Assembly (NCBI GenBank): GCA_041396245.1
Contig: JAWKYW010000008.1
Coordinates: forward strand, 1-64,000
DNA length: 64,000 bases
From: Desulfobacillus sp041396245
GTDB lineage: Bacteria; Pseudomonadota; Gammaproteobacteria; Burkholderiales; Rhodocyclaceae
Direction of reading: 5' to 3'
The translations under genes were made by a program, and so were the position numbers. A model generated the notes under the pieces. That model was not told the DNA's origin. It ran no database searches and saw nothing but the letters and a program-made list of their open reading frames with translations. Below are positions 34,209 to 42,563 of this stretch, in pieces (the stretch's first letter is position 1; every line of letters begins with the position of its first letter).

Positions 34209-35125
34209 AATTCACCATCTATCAGGAAAGCCGGCCGGGCAAGCGCCCGACCAACGAGGACCGCATCGCCTACTGCTATTCGCGCGACGCGCTGCTGATG
34301 GTCGTCGCCGACGGCATGGGCGGCCACCTCGCCGGCGAGGTGGCGGCGCAGATCGCCGTGCAGTACATCACCGAGGCCTTCCAGCGCGAAGCCCATCCGC
34401 TGCTGAAGGATCCCTTCCTGTTCCTCTCCGGCGCGCTCACCAACGCCCACCACGCCATCCTCGACTACGCCTCCGACCGCTTCCTGCCGGAAGCGCCGCG
34501 CACCACCTGCGTGGCCTGCATCGTGCAGGATTCGATCGCCTACTGGGCGCACGCCGGCGATTCGCGCCTCTACGCCATCCGCGGCGGACGCGTCCTCGCC
34601 CAGACGCGCGACCATTCGCGCGTGCAGCGCATGATCGAGGACGGCCTCATCACCGCCGAGGCCGCCGCCCGCCATCCGGCGCGCAACCGCATCTTCAGTT
34701 GCCTGGGCGGCGGCAGTGCGCCGCAGATCGACTTCTCCAAGAAGACGCCGCTGATGACCGGCGACGTCGTCCTGCTCTGCTCGGACGGCGTGTGGGGCCC
34801 CCTGCCGAGCGACGTCATCCCGCGCGCCATGAGCACCGGCAACGTCCTGCAGGCGGCGCCGGCGCTGCTCAACCAGGCCGAGACCCGCGGCGGCGACAAC
34901 GCCGACAACCTGTCGATGATCGCCATCCGCTGGGAAGACAGCTATGCCGAGGACACCCTCGGCAGCGTGTCGACCAAGACCATGCCGATCGATTCCTTCA
35001 CGACGCAGATGGAGGCCTTCGCCAAGGCGCGCAAGGGCGCCCAGCCCCTGCCCAACCTGTCCGACGAGGACATCGAGCAGGCCATCCAGGAAATCAACGC
35101 AGCCATCCGGAAATATTCGAAATGA
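34205..35125 (+). CDS. PP2C-family protein phosphatase
   Basis: 306 aa. PP2C metal motifs are present in order: VVADGMGGH (near residues 38-46), HAGDSRLY (near 119-126), CSDGVWG (near 192-198) and GGDNADNLS (near 229-237). A Glu-rich C-terminal tail of about 70 residues follows. It is the expected antagonist of the adjoining kinase. Its stop overlaps the rph start by 4 bases. Confidence 0.88.
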   Translation: MKFTIYQESRPGKRPTNEDRIAYCYSRDALLMVVADGMGGHLAGEVAAQIAVQYITEAFQREAHPLLKDPFLFLSGALTNAHHAILDYASDRFLPEAPRTTCVACIVQDSIAYWAHAGDSRLYAIRGGRVLAQTRDHSRVQRMIEDGLITAEAAARHPARNRIFSCLGGGSAPQIDFSKKTPLMTGDVVLLCSDGVWGPLPSDVIPRAMSTGNVLQAAPALLNQAETRGGDNADNLSMIAIRWEDSYAEDTLGSVSTKTMPIDSFTTQMEAFAKARKGAQPLPNLSDEDIEQAIQEINAAIRKYSK

Positions 35126-35856
35126 CATCGAGCAGCAGACCGAGCGGGCGCCGGGCGGATGAATTGCGCCCGGTGAGCCTCACCCGCAACTTCACCCGCC
35201 ACGCCGAGGGCTCGGTGCTGGTGGAATTCGGCGACACGAAAGTGCTGTGCACCGCCAGCGTCGAAGCCGGCGTGCCGGGCTTCCTGCGCGGCCTCGGCCA
35301 GGGCTGGCTCACCGCCGAATACGGCATGCTGCCGCGCTCGACCCACACGCGCAGCGCGCGCGAGGCGGCCAAGGGCAAGCAGAGCGGGCGCACGCTGGAG
35401 ATTCAGCGCCTGATCGGCCGGGCGCTACGCGCCGTCACCGACCTCGAGGCGCTCGGCGAGCGCACCGTGCAGATCGACTGCGACGTGCTGCAGGCCGACG
35501 GCGGCACGCGCACCGCCGCCATCACCGGCGCCTGCGTCGCCGCCCACGACGCCTTCTCGAAGCTCGTCGCCGAGGGCGCCATCGCGCGCCATCCGCTGCG
35601 CGAGCTGGTCGCCGCCGTCTCGGTGGGCATCTACGACGGCCTGCCGGTGCTCGACCTCGACTATCCGGAAGATTCCGCCTGCGACACCGACATGAACGTG
35701 GTGATGACCGCCTCCGGCGGCATGATCGAACTGCAGGGCACGGCGGAAGGCGCGCCGTTCAGCCGTGCCGAACTCGACACCCTGCTCGGCCTGGCCGAGC
35801 GCGGCATCGCGCAGCTCATCGCGGAACAAAAGTCAGTCCTGGCGGAACGGCGATAA
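35122..35856 (+). CDS. rph: RNase PH
   Basis: 244 aa. The phosphorolytic exoribonuclease that trims tRNA 3' ends. Motifs RSTHTRSAREA and DCDVLQADGGTRTAAI (phosphate and active-site region) and the C-terminal EGAPFSR are intact. Start ATG 35122 overlaps the phosphatase stop. The final residues (Lys-Ser-Val-Leu-Ala-Glu-Arg-Arg) and stop lie in a copy of the AAAGTCAG motif, immediately before the restriction-modification genes. Confidence 0.95.
   Translation: MTSSSRPSGRRADELRPVSLTRNFTRHAEGSVLVEFGDTKVLCTASVEAGVPGFLRGLGQGWLTAEYGMLPRSTHTRSAREAAKGKQSGRTLEIQRLIGRALRAVTDLEALGERTVQIDCDVLQADGGTRTAAITGACVAAHDAFSKLVAEGAIARHPLRELVAAVSVGIYDGLPVLDLDYPEDSACDTDMNVVMTASGGMIELQGTAEGAPFSRAELDTLLGLAERGIAQLIAEQKSVLAERR
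35829..35853 (+). repeat. AAAGTCAG-N10-ACGGCGA motif, copy 11
   Basis: AAAGTCAG, spacer TCCTGGCGGA, ACGGCGA, both blocks perfect. It covers the last rph codons, 16 bp before hsdM. Confidence 0.8.
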
Positions 35857-35869
35857 GCGGCAACCGGGC

Positions 35870-37321
35870 ATGTTCGAGCAGGCATTCAGGAACGTAGACG
35901 ACGTCCTCTGGAAAGAAGCCGGCTGCACCACCGAGCTCGACTACACCGAACAGACCTCCTGGCTGCTGTTCCTGAAATACCTCGACGGCCTGGAGCAGGA
36001 CAAGGCGGCCGAGGCGGCGCTGGAAGGAAAGAAATACAGCTACATCCTCGCCCCGCCCTACCGCTGGGAAAGCTGGGCCGCGCCGAAGGGGCCGGATGGC
36101 AAGCTCGACCACAACAAGACGCTGACCGGCGACGACCTGCGCGATTTCGTCGATCGCACGCTCTTTCCCTACCTGCACGCCTTCAAGCAGAAGGCCGCCG
36201 GGCCGAACACCATCGAATACAAGATCGGCGAGATCTTCGGCGAGATCAAGAACAAGATCCACAGCGGCTACAACCTGCGCGAGATCATCGACCACATCGA
36301 CGAGCTGCAATTCCGCTCGCAGGCCGAGAAGCACGAACTCTCGGCGCTCTACGAAGAGAAGATCAAGCGCATGGGCAACGCCGGGCGCAACGGCGGCGAG
36401 TACTACACCCCGCGCCCGCTGATCCGCGCCATGGTGCGGGTGGTCCGGCCGAAGATCGGCGAGCGCATCTACGACGGCGCCTGCGGCTCGGCCGGCTTCC
36501 TTTGCGAAGCCTTCGACTACCTCAAGGCCGGCAAGCTCACCACGGCCGACCTCAAGACCCTGCAGGAGCGCACCTTCTACGGCATCGAGAAGAAGTCGCT
36601 CGCCTACGTCATCGCGATCATGAACATGATCCTGCACGGCGTCGAGACGCCCAACATCGTGCATGCCAACACGCTGGCGCTCAACCTCGCCGACGTGCAG
36701 GACAGCCAGCGCTTCGAGGTCATCCTCGCCAATCCGCCCTTCGGCGGCAAGGAGCGCAAGGAAGTGCAGCAGAACTTCCCCATCCGCACCGGCGAGACGG
36801 CCTTCCTGTTCCTGCAGCACTTCATCAAGATGCTCAAGGCCGGCGGCCGCGCCGCGGTGGTCATCAAGAACACCTTCCTGTCGAATACCGACAACGCCTC
36901 GGTGAGCCTGCGCAAGCTGCTGCTGGAGAGCTGCAATCTGCACACCATTCTCGACTGCCCCGGCGGCACCTTCCAGGGCGCCGGCGTCAAGACCGTCGTG
37001 CTGTTCTTCGAGAAAGGCGCCCCGACGCGCAGCATCTGGTACTACCAGCTCGACCCCGGCCGCAACCTCGGCAAGACCAACCCGCTCAACGACGCCGACC
37101 TCGCCGAATTCGTCGAACTGCAAAAGACCTCCGCCGACTCGCCGAAAAGCTGGAGCGTAAAAGTCAGTGCCGTCGATACGGCGACCTGTGACCTCTCGGT
37201 GAAGAACCCCAACGGCAACGAGGCTGTCGCCCACCGTAGCCCGCAGGACATCATGGACGAAATCGCCGCGCTGGATGCCGAAAGCGCGACGGTGCTGGCA
37301 AAGATCAGGGCGATGCTGTGA
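35870..37321 (+). CDS. hsdM: Type I restriction-modification DNA methylase subunit
   Basis: 483 aa. An N-terminal helical HsdM domain (to about 130) is followed by the N6-adenine methylase fold: SAM motif DGACGSAGFL (near 200-209) and the catalytic NPPF (near 288-291). The GEYYTPRP segment before motif I is typical. It methylates adenine in the bipartite target read by HsdS. ATG 35870 was chosen; the open frame upstream is a shadow over rph. The 3' end overlaps hsdS (GTG 37318). Confidence 0.93.
   Translation: MFEQAFRNVDDVLWKEAGCTTELDYTEQTSWLLFLKYLDGLEQDKAAEAALEGKKYSYILAPPYRWESWAAPKGPDGKLDHNKTLTGDDLRDFVDRTLFPYLHAFKQKAAGPNTIEYKIGEIFGEIKNKIHSGYNLREIIDHIDELQFRSQAEKHELSALYEEKIKRMGNAGRNGGEYYTPRPLIRAMVRVVRPKIGERIYDGACGSAGFLCEAFDYLKAGKLTTADLKTLQERTFYGIEKKSLAYVIAIMNMILHGVETPNIVHANTLALNLADVQDSQRFEVILANPPFGGKERKEVQQNFPIRTGETAFLFLQHFIKMLKAGGRAAVVIKNTFLSNTDNASVSLRKLLLESCNLHTILDCPGGTFQGAGVKTVVLFFEKGAPTRSIWYYQLDPGRNLGKTNPLNDADLAEFVELQKTSADSPKSWSVKVSAVDTATCDLSVKNPNGNEAVAHRSPQDIMDEIAALDAESATVLAKIRAML
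37160..37184 (+). repeat. AAAGTCAG-N10-ACGGCGA motif, copy 12
   Basis: AAAGTCAG, spacer TGCCGTCGAT, ACGGCGA, both blocks perfect. Inside hsdM, read as AAA GTC AGT; the spacer and right block form a GCCGT/ACGGC stem. Confidence 0.8.
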
Positions 37322-38445
37322 AGGCTGGGTGGCAATCCAAACCTTTCGAGGACTGCATCGAAAAGGTCACCTACACAACAAAAGTTCAGCGCAAGGATTT
37401 CCTGGATGTTGGCGCTTATCCCGTTGTCTCTCAGGAAGAGGCCTTCATAAACGGCTACTGGGACAACGAAGACGACTTGTTTCGGGTTGCAAATCCGGTA
37501 GTGGTTTTTGGTGACCATACCAAGGTGCTGAAGTACATCGACTTTGACTTTGTCCTCGGTGCGGATGGCGTCAAGCTGATACCGCCGAAAGAATTTCTGG
37601 TCCCCAAGTTTTTCTACTATCAGCTACAGACGGCGCAACTTGATTCCCTTGGGTATGCGCGTCATTACAAGCTGCTTAAGGAACTGGAGATCAAGTATCC
37701 CGATAGGGTTGAACAACACCGCATCGTCGCCATCCTCGACGAAGCCTTCGACGGTATCGCCACCGCCAAGGCCAACGCCGAACAGAACCTTCAGAACGCC
37801 CGCGCCTTGTTCGAGAGCCATTTGCAGAAGGTATTTACGGAGCGTGGGGACGGGTGGGTGGACTTACCACTTGCTACCGTCTGTGAGCTAATCAACGGCC
37901 GTGCATATAAGAAGCACGAAATGCTGGCAACTGGGAAATACCAGCTGCTACGAGTAGGTAACTTTTTTACAAACAGAGATTGGTATTACTCAGATCTTGA
38001 ATTGGAGCCGGATAAATACTGCGACAACGGTGATCTGCTCTACGCTTGGTCAGCTTCTTTCGGTCCGCGGATTTGGGAGGGGGGAAAAGTTATCTACCAC
38101 TATCACATCTGGAAAGTGTTGCCGAACGAAGAGGAGATAAAAAAGCGGTTTCTGCTATATCTTTTTGAGTGGGATGTCGAGCAAATCAAGAAAGCATATG
38201 GTGCCGGTACAACCATGCTTCACGTCAGCAAAGGCTCAATGGAACGCCGTGTCCTACCGATACCACCTCTATCCATTCAGGATAAGATTGTTTCGCTTCT
38301 CGACGATTTGACTGCCGAAACCCGCCGCCTCGAATCCCTCTACCAACAAAAGCTCGCGGCGCTGGACGAGTTGAAGAAATCCCTTCTGCATCAGGCTTTC
38401 ACTGGCAAACTTACCGAGCATACGGTTAGGGAGGCGATGGCATGA
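37318..38445 (+). CDS. hsdS: Type I restriction-modification specificity subunit
   Basis: 375 aa. Two target-recognition domains (about residues 1-135 and 180-325) are each followed by a coiled spacer helix (about 140-170 and 330-370). The repeated ...Gln-x-(Arg/Lys)-Ile-Val...Leu-(Leu)-Asp motif (residues near 137 and 320) is typical of HsdS. The start is GTG 37318, overlapping hsdM. The two recognition domains are visibly AT-richer (near 45-47% GC by eye) than the central conserved part, the normal mark of domain exchange. Confidence 0.88.
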   Translation: MKAGWQSKPFEDCIEKVTYTTKVQRKDFLDVGAYPVVSQEEAFINGYWDNEDDLFRVANPVVVFGDHTKVLKYIDFDFVLGADGVKLIPPKEFLVPKFFYYQLQTAQLDSLGYARHYKLLKELEIKYPDRVEQHRIVAILDEAFDGIATAKANAEQNLQNARALFESHLQKVFTERGDGWVDLPLATVCELINGRAYKKHEMLATGKYQLLRVGNFFTNRDWYYSDLELEPDKYCDNGDLLYAWSASFGPRIWEGGKVIYHYHIWKVLPNEEEIKKRFLLYLFEWDVEQIKKAYGAGTTMLHVSKGSMERRVLPIPPLSIQDKIVSLLDDLTAETRRLESLYQQKLAALDELKKSLLHQAFTGKLTEHTVREAMA

Positions 38446-39896
38446 GTTCGGCACGTGACGTTGCGCTGGTCGATGAACTGCGCGCCTTGCCGGCGGAAGC
38501 GCCGTGGGTGGAGTTCAAGGGCAGCAACACCGACCCGGACATGATCGGCAAGCGCTGTTCCGCCCTCTCCAATGCCGCACGCATCGAAGGCAAGGACTTT
38601 GCCTACATGCTGTGGGGCATCGAGGACGGCAGCCATGCCGTGATCGGGACCGATTTCAATCCGGAGACGCACAAAGCCCACGGCCAGATTCTCCAGCTCT
38701 GGCTGGCGAACTGCCTGCAGCCGAGCATCACATTCAGCTTTCGTGTCGTCGCCCATCCGGAGGGGCAGGTCGTGCTGCTCGAAATTCCGGCGGCTACCGG
38801 AACCCCCGTCGCGTTCAACAGCATCGCCTACATTCGCATCGGCAGCGCCACGCCCAAGCTGACCGATTATCCGGAGCGATACCAGCAGTTGATCGAGCGC
38901 ATGCAGCCTTACCGCTGGGAGCAGGGTATCGCACGCCAGTACGCCAGCGGCGACGATGTCCTGCATCTGCTCGATTACAGCCAGTATTTCCGTCTGACCA
39001 AACAGCCGTTGCCCGACAATCGGGCCGGCATCTTCGACAAGCTGGAAGGCGACCGGCTGATCGTTCGCGACGTGGGCGACCGCTGGAACATCACCAATCT
39101 CGGCGCGATTCTGTTCGCCAACCGGTTGCCTGACTTCGAAGCCAGCCTGGCGCGCAAGGCGGTCCGCTTCGTTGCTTATGGCGGGAAAAATCGTGCTGCC
39201 ACGGTGACGCATCGACACGATGGACAGAAGGGCTACGCCGTGGGCTTCGAGGGGCTGGTCGGCTACCTAAACGATCTGTTGCCGAAAAACGAGCACATCG
39301 GCTCGGCGCTGCGAGAGACGCACCCCCTGTTTCCCGAACTGGCCATTCGTGAGCTGGTCGCCAATGCGCTGATTCACCAGGACATGACAGTCAGCGGCGC
39401 CGGGCCGCAGATCGAATTGTTCAGCGACCGGATCGAAATCAGCAATCCCGGCGCTCCCTTGGTCAATCCGGAGCGGATGATTGACCTGCCGCCCCGTTCA
39501 AGAAACGAGGCACTGGCCTCGCTGATGCGCCGGATGAATATGTGCGAGGAACAGGGCAGCGGGCTGGACAAGGTTGTCGAACAGGTTGAGATCTTCCAGC
39601 TTCCTGCGCCGCTGTTCCGTAGCGAAGGCAATTCAACCCAGGTGGTTCTTTACGGGCCGCGCAGCTTCGCCGAAATGACGCCGGAAGAACGGGTTCGGGC
39701 CTGCTACTTCCATGCCGTGCTGAAATTCCTTGGTGGCGACAGGATGAAGAATGCGTCGCTTTGCGCCCGACTGGGTGTGGCCTCGAAGAATGCCGCGCAA
39801 GTTACGGCGGTGATCAACAAGACGCTCAAGGCAGGGCGAATCCGCATTGCGGACCCGGAACACCCTCGGGCGGGTTATCTGCCCCATTGGGCGTAG
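38442..39896 (+). CDS. AlbA_2/Schlafen-type ATP-binding protein in the restriction operon
   Basis: 484 aa. Residues about 15-140 form an AlbA_2 (Schlafen-like) domain with WVEFKGS near residue 22. Residues about 280-400 carry a HATPase_c_4 domain with ELVANALIHQD (N-box) and EEQGSGLDK (G-box). The C-terminal region looks like a winged helix. Such proteins are usually called putative transcriptional regulators or RNA/DNA-acting ATPases. It overlaps the hsdS stop (ATGA), so it belongs to the same transcript, and may be an accessory defence or control factor. Confidence 0.75.
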   Translation: MSSARDVALVDELRALPAEAPWVEFKGSNTDPDMIGKRCSALSNAARIEGKDFAYMLWGIEDGSHAVIGTDFNPETHKAHGQILQLWLANCLQPSITFSFRVVAHPEGQVVLLEIPAATGTPVAFNSIAYIRIGSATPKLTDYPERYQQLIERMQPYRWEQGIARQYASGDDVLHLLDYSQYFRLTKQPLPDNRAGIFDKLEGDRLIVRDVGDRWNITNLGAILFANRLPDFEASLARKAVRFVAYGGKNRAATVTHRHDGQKGYAVGFEGLVGYLNDLLPKNEHIGSALRETHPLFPELAIRELVANALIHQDMTVSGAGPQIELFSDRIEISNPGAPLVNPERMIDLPPRSRNEALASLMRRMNMCEEQGSGLDKVVEQVEIFQLPAPLFRSEGNSTQVVLYGPRSFAEMTPEERVRACYFHAVLKFLGGDRMKNASLCARLGVASKNAAQVTAVINKTLKAGRIRIADPEHPRAGYLPHWA

Positions 39897-39902
39897 CCGC
39901 CA

Positions 39903-40020
39903 TTTCTTGATCGGGTTTTGAATATGGCTGTCCGAAATCCAGGCTCTAGACTATCAATTCCTTATAAATCAGTTGATTACGAAACAACTGAGCGGCGGAA
40001 TTTTCTTGATCGGGTTTTGA
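39903..40020 (+). repeat. 19-bp direct repeat pair
   Basis: TTTCTTGATCGGGTTTTGA occurs at 39903-39921 and 40002-40020, 99 bp apart, each followed within 3 bases by ATGG. The pair could be the ends of a deleted or inserted segment. Confidence 0.7.
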
Positions 40021-40164
40021 TGATGGTCCAGCGAGCCGATATGATTGGCTGCCACCGAAAGCGAAAGGCCCCGGTGATCTCACCGAGGCCATGACGCCGG
40101 CCGGGAACTCCCAACCCACTTTGGGATTAATTGTAAAAGATTTCGCCTGGCACATGAAATCAGA

Positions 40165-40189
40165 TCGCCGTCCCGCCAGCACTGACTTT
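40165..40189 (-). repeat. AAAGTCAG-N10-ACGGCGA motif, copy 13
   Basis: Reverse strand: AAAGTCAG, spacer TGCTGGCGGG, ACGGCGA, both blocks perfect. Intergenic, 62 bp before hsdR. Confidence 0.8.
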
Positions 40190-40199
40190 TCGGGTCGGC

Positions 40200-40227
40200 T
40201 TGACACGAAACTTGACTGATACTTGAC
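40200..40227 (+). promoter_or_regulatory. Three TTGAC iterations upstream of hsdR
   Basis: TTGAC begins at 40200, 40212 and 40223 (spacing 12 and 11 bp), one helical turn apart, about 25-50 bp before the hsdR ATG. This could be an operator for a regulator such as the neighbouring winged-helix protein, or overlapping -35 elements. Confidence 0.45.
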
Positions 40228-40250
40228 TCATCCTTCGCGCAGAAGAACGC

Positions 40251-42563
40251 ATGAACGAAGCCGAAACCCGCGCCGAGCACATCGACCCGGCCCTCGCCGC
40301 CGCCGGCTGGGGCCGGGTCGAGGGCAGCCGCGTCCGGCGCGAATACCCGATCACGCCCGGGCGGCTGGAGGGTGCGGGCCGGCGCGGCAAGGCCTTGAGC
40401 GCGGATTACGTCCTCGAATACCGCAACACCCGGCTGGCGGTGGTGGAGGCCAAGGCCTGGGACAAGGAACTCACCGAGGGCGCCGGCCAGGCGAAGGACT
40501 ACGCCGGCAAGCTGGCGGTCCGCTTCGCCTACGCCAGCAACGGGCAGGGCGTCTACGGCATCGACATGCAGACCGGCGCGGAAGGCGAGCGGGCCGGCTT
40601 TCCGACGCCCGACGAGCTCTGGAACCTCGCCTTCGCCACGGCCAACGCCTGGCGCGACCGCTTCGCCGCCGTGCCCTTCGAGGACCGGGGCGGCTTCTTC
40701 CAGGGGCGCTACTACCAGGACATCGCCGTCGAGCGCGCGCTGGCGGCGCTGGCCGGGGGGCGCAATCGCATCCTTCTGACCCTGGCGACGGGCACGGGCA
40801 AGACCTTCATCGCCTTCCAGATCGCGTGGAAGCTGTTCCACAGCCGCTGGAACCTGGGCGGCGAACCGACGCGCCGGCCGCGCATCCTGTTCCTCGCCGA
40901 CCGCAACATTCTCGCCGACCAGGCCTACAACGCGTTTTCGGCGTTCCCCGACGATGCGCTGGTGCGCATCGCGCCGGACGACATCCGCAAGAAGGGCAAG
41001 GTGCCGAAGAACGGCAGCCTGTTCTTCACCATCTTCCAGACCTTCATGAGCGGGCCGGGGGAAAGCGCGTATTTCGGCGAGTACCCGCAGGACTTCTTCG
41101 ATTTCATCGTCATCGACGAATGCCATCGCGGCGGCGCCAACGACGAGAGCAACTGGCGCGGCATCCTCGACTACTTCGCGCCGGCCGTGCAGCTGGGCCT
41201 GACGGCGACGCCGAAGCGCAAGGACAACGTCGACACCTACGCCTACTTCAGCGAGCCGGTGTTCGTCTATTCGCTCAGGGACGGCATCAACGACGGCTTC
41301 CTGACGCCCTTCCGCGTCAAGCAGATCGCCACCACGCTCGACGATTACGTGTTCACGCCCGACGACACCGTGGTCGAAGGCGAGATCGAGACCGGCAAGC
41401 GCTACGAGGAAAAGGATTTCAACCGCGTCATCGAGATTCGCGAGCGCGAAAGGAAGCGCGTCGAGATTTTCATGGGCCAGATCGACCAGCGCGAAAAGAC
41501 GCTGGTGTTTTGCGCCAACCAGACGCATGCGCTGGTGATCCGTGACCTCGTCAACCAGATCAAGGTGAGCAGCGATCCCAATTACTGCCAGCGTGTCACG
41601 GCCGACGACGGGGCGCTCGGCGAGCAGTGGCTGCGCGACTTCCAGGACAACGAGAAGACCATCCCGACGATCCTGACCACCTCGCAGAAGCTGTCGACCG
41701 GCGTGGATGCGCGCAACGTGCGCAACATCGTGCTGCTGCGGCCGATCAATTCGATGATCGAGTTCAAGCAGATCATCGGCCGCGGCACGCGGCTCTACGA
41801 GGGCAAGGACTACTTCACCATCTACGACTTCGTCCGGGCGCACCACCATTTCAGCGACCCGGAATGGGACGGCGAACCCGCGGAGCCGGAGGTCGCCTAT
41901 CCTTCGCCGACGCCCCGCCCGCCGCCGGAGGCGCGCGAACCGGACCCCGACGACCGCCCGCCGCCGCGCCGCAAGGTCAAGGTGAAGCTCGCCGACGGCA
42001 AGGCGCGCCACATCCAGCACATGATGGCGACGAGCTTCTGGCATCCCGACGGCACACCGATGTCGGCCGTGCAATTCATGGAGGCGCTGTTCGGCAGGCT
42101 GCCGGAATTCTTCAGGGACGAGGAGGAACTGCGCCGGTTGTGGAGCGCGCCCGACACGCGCCGGAAGCTGCTCGAAGGGCTGGCGGAAAAGGGCTTCGGC
42201 CACGATCAGCTGGCCGAGATGCAGAAGCTCATCGACGCCGAGCAGAGCGACCTGTTCGACGTGCTGGCCCACGTCGCCTATGCCCTGGAGCCACTGACCC
42301 GCAGGGAGCGGGCCGACCATGCCAGGATGCTGATCGACCCGCATTTCAACGACAGGCAACGCGCGTTTCTCGACTTCGTGCTGGCGCACTACATCAGCAT
42401 CGGCGTGGAAGAACTCGATCAGGCCAAGCTGACGCCGTTGCTGAAATTGAAGTACCACGACTCCATCGCCGACGCCGTGGCCGATCTCGGCCAGCCCGAG
42501 GATATCGGCCGCGTGTTCGCCGGCTTCCAGAAATACCTTTACCTCACGGATGCCACCGCATGA
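40251..42563 (+). CDS. hsdR: Type I restriction endonuclease subunit
   Basis: 770 aa, EcoKI-like. An N-terminal nuclease domain has the ExK element (VVEAKAW near residue 65). A helicase/translocase core follows with Walker A ATGTGKT (near 180), DECH box (near 290), TATP motif III (near 322) and a motif VI region IGRGTRL (near 510). A Pro-rich linker is at about 550-585. It cleaves unmodified DNA after translocation. ATG 40251. The stop overlaps the rdgB start (ATGA). Confidence 0.93.
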   Translation: MNEAETRAEHIDPALAAAGWGRVEGSRVRREYPITPGRLEGAGRRGKALSADYVLEYRNTRLAVVEAKAWDKELTEGAGQAKDYAGKLAVRFAYASNGQGVYGIDMQTGAEGERAGFPTPDELWNLAFATANAWRDRFAAVPFEDRGGFFQGRYYQDIAVERALAALAGGRNRILLTLATGTGKTFIAFQIAWKLFHSRWNLGGEPTRRPRILFLADRNILADQAYNAFSAFPDDALVRIAPDDIRKKGKVPKNGSLFFTIFQTFMSGPGESAYFGEYPQDFFDFIVIDECHRGGANDESNWRGILDYFAPAVQLGLTATPKRKDNVDTYAYFSEPVFVYSLRDGINDGFLTPFRVKQIATTLDDYVFTPDDTVVEGEIETGKRYEEKDFNRVIEIRERERKRVEIFMGQIDQREKTLVFCANQTHALVIRDLVNQIKVSSDPNYCQRVTADDGALGEQWLRDFQDNEKTIPTILTTSQKLSTGVDARNVRNIVLLRPINSMIEFKQIIGRGTRLYEGKDYFTIYDFVRAHHHFSDPEWDGEPAEPEVAYPSPTPRPPPEAREPDPDDRPPPRRKVKVKLADGKARHIQHMMATSFWHPDGTPMSAVQFMEALFGRLPEFFRDEEELRRLWSAPDTRRKLLEGLAEKGFGHDQLAEMQKLIDAEQSDLFDVLAHVAYALEPLTRRERADHARMLIDPHFNDRQRAFLDFVLAHYISIGVEELDQAKLTPLLKLKYHDSIADAVADLGQPEDIGRVFAGFQKYLYLTDATA

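Larger units (their letters stand above)
39897..40250. other. Gene-free 354-bp region between the AlbA_2 gene and hsdR
   Basis: It contains the 19-bp direct repeat (39903-39921 and 40002-40020), a GGCC-CGGTGA/TCACCG-GGCC hairpin near 40066-40090, motif copy 13 and three TTGAC iterations just before hsdR. Base composition is lower in GC than the flanks. No ORF with protein-like content is seen. It may be a remnant of an inserted element. Confidence 0.6.

Noticed and set aside
37160..37184. The AAAGTCAG motif as the recognition target of the local type I restriction system
   Set aside because: Type I targets have 3-5 base blocks with 5-8 base gaps; an 8+7 block with a 10-base gap is too long. 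Not fully excluded without methylation data.
40080..42458. A 792-residue leftward frame opposite hsdR
   Set aside because: Shadow of hsdR, which has Walker A, DECH and nuclease motifs.
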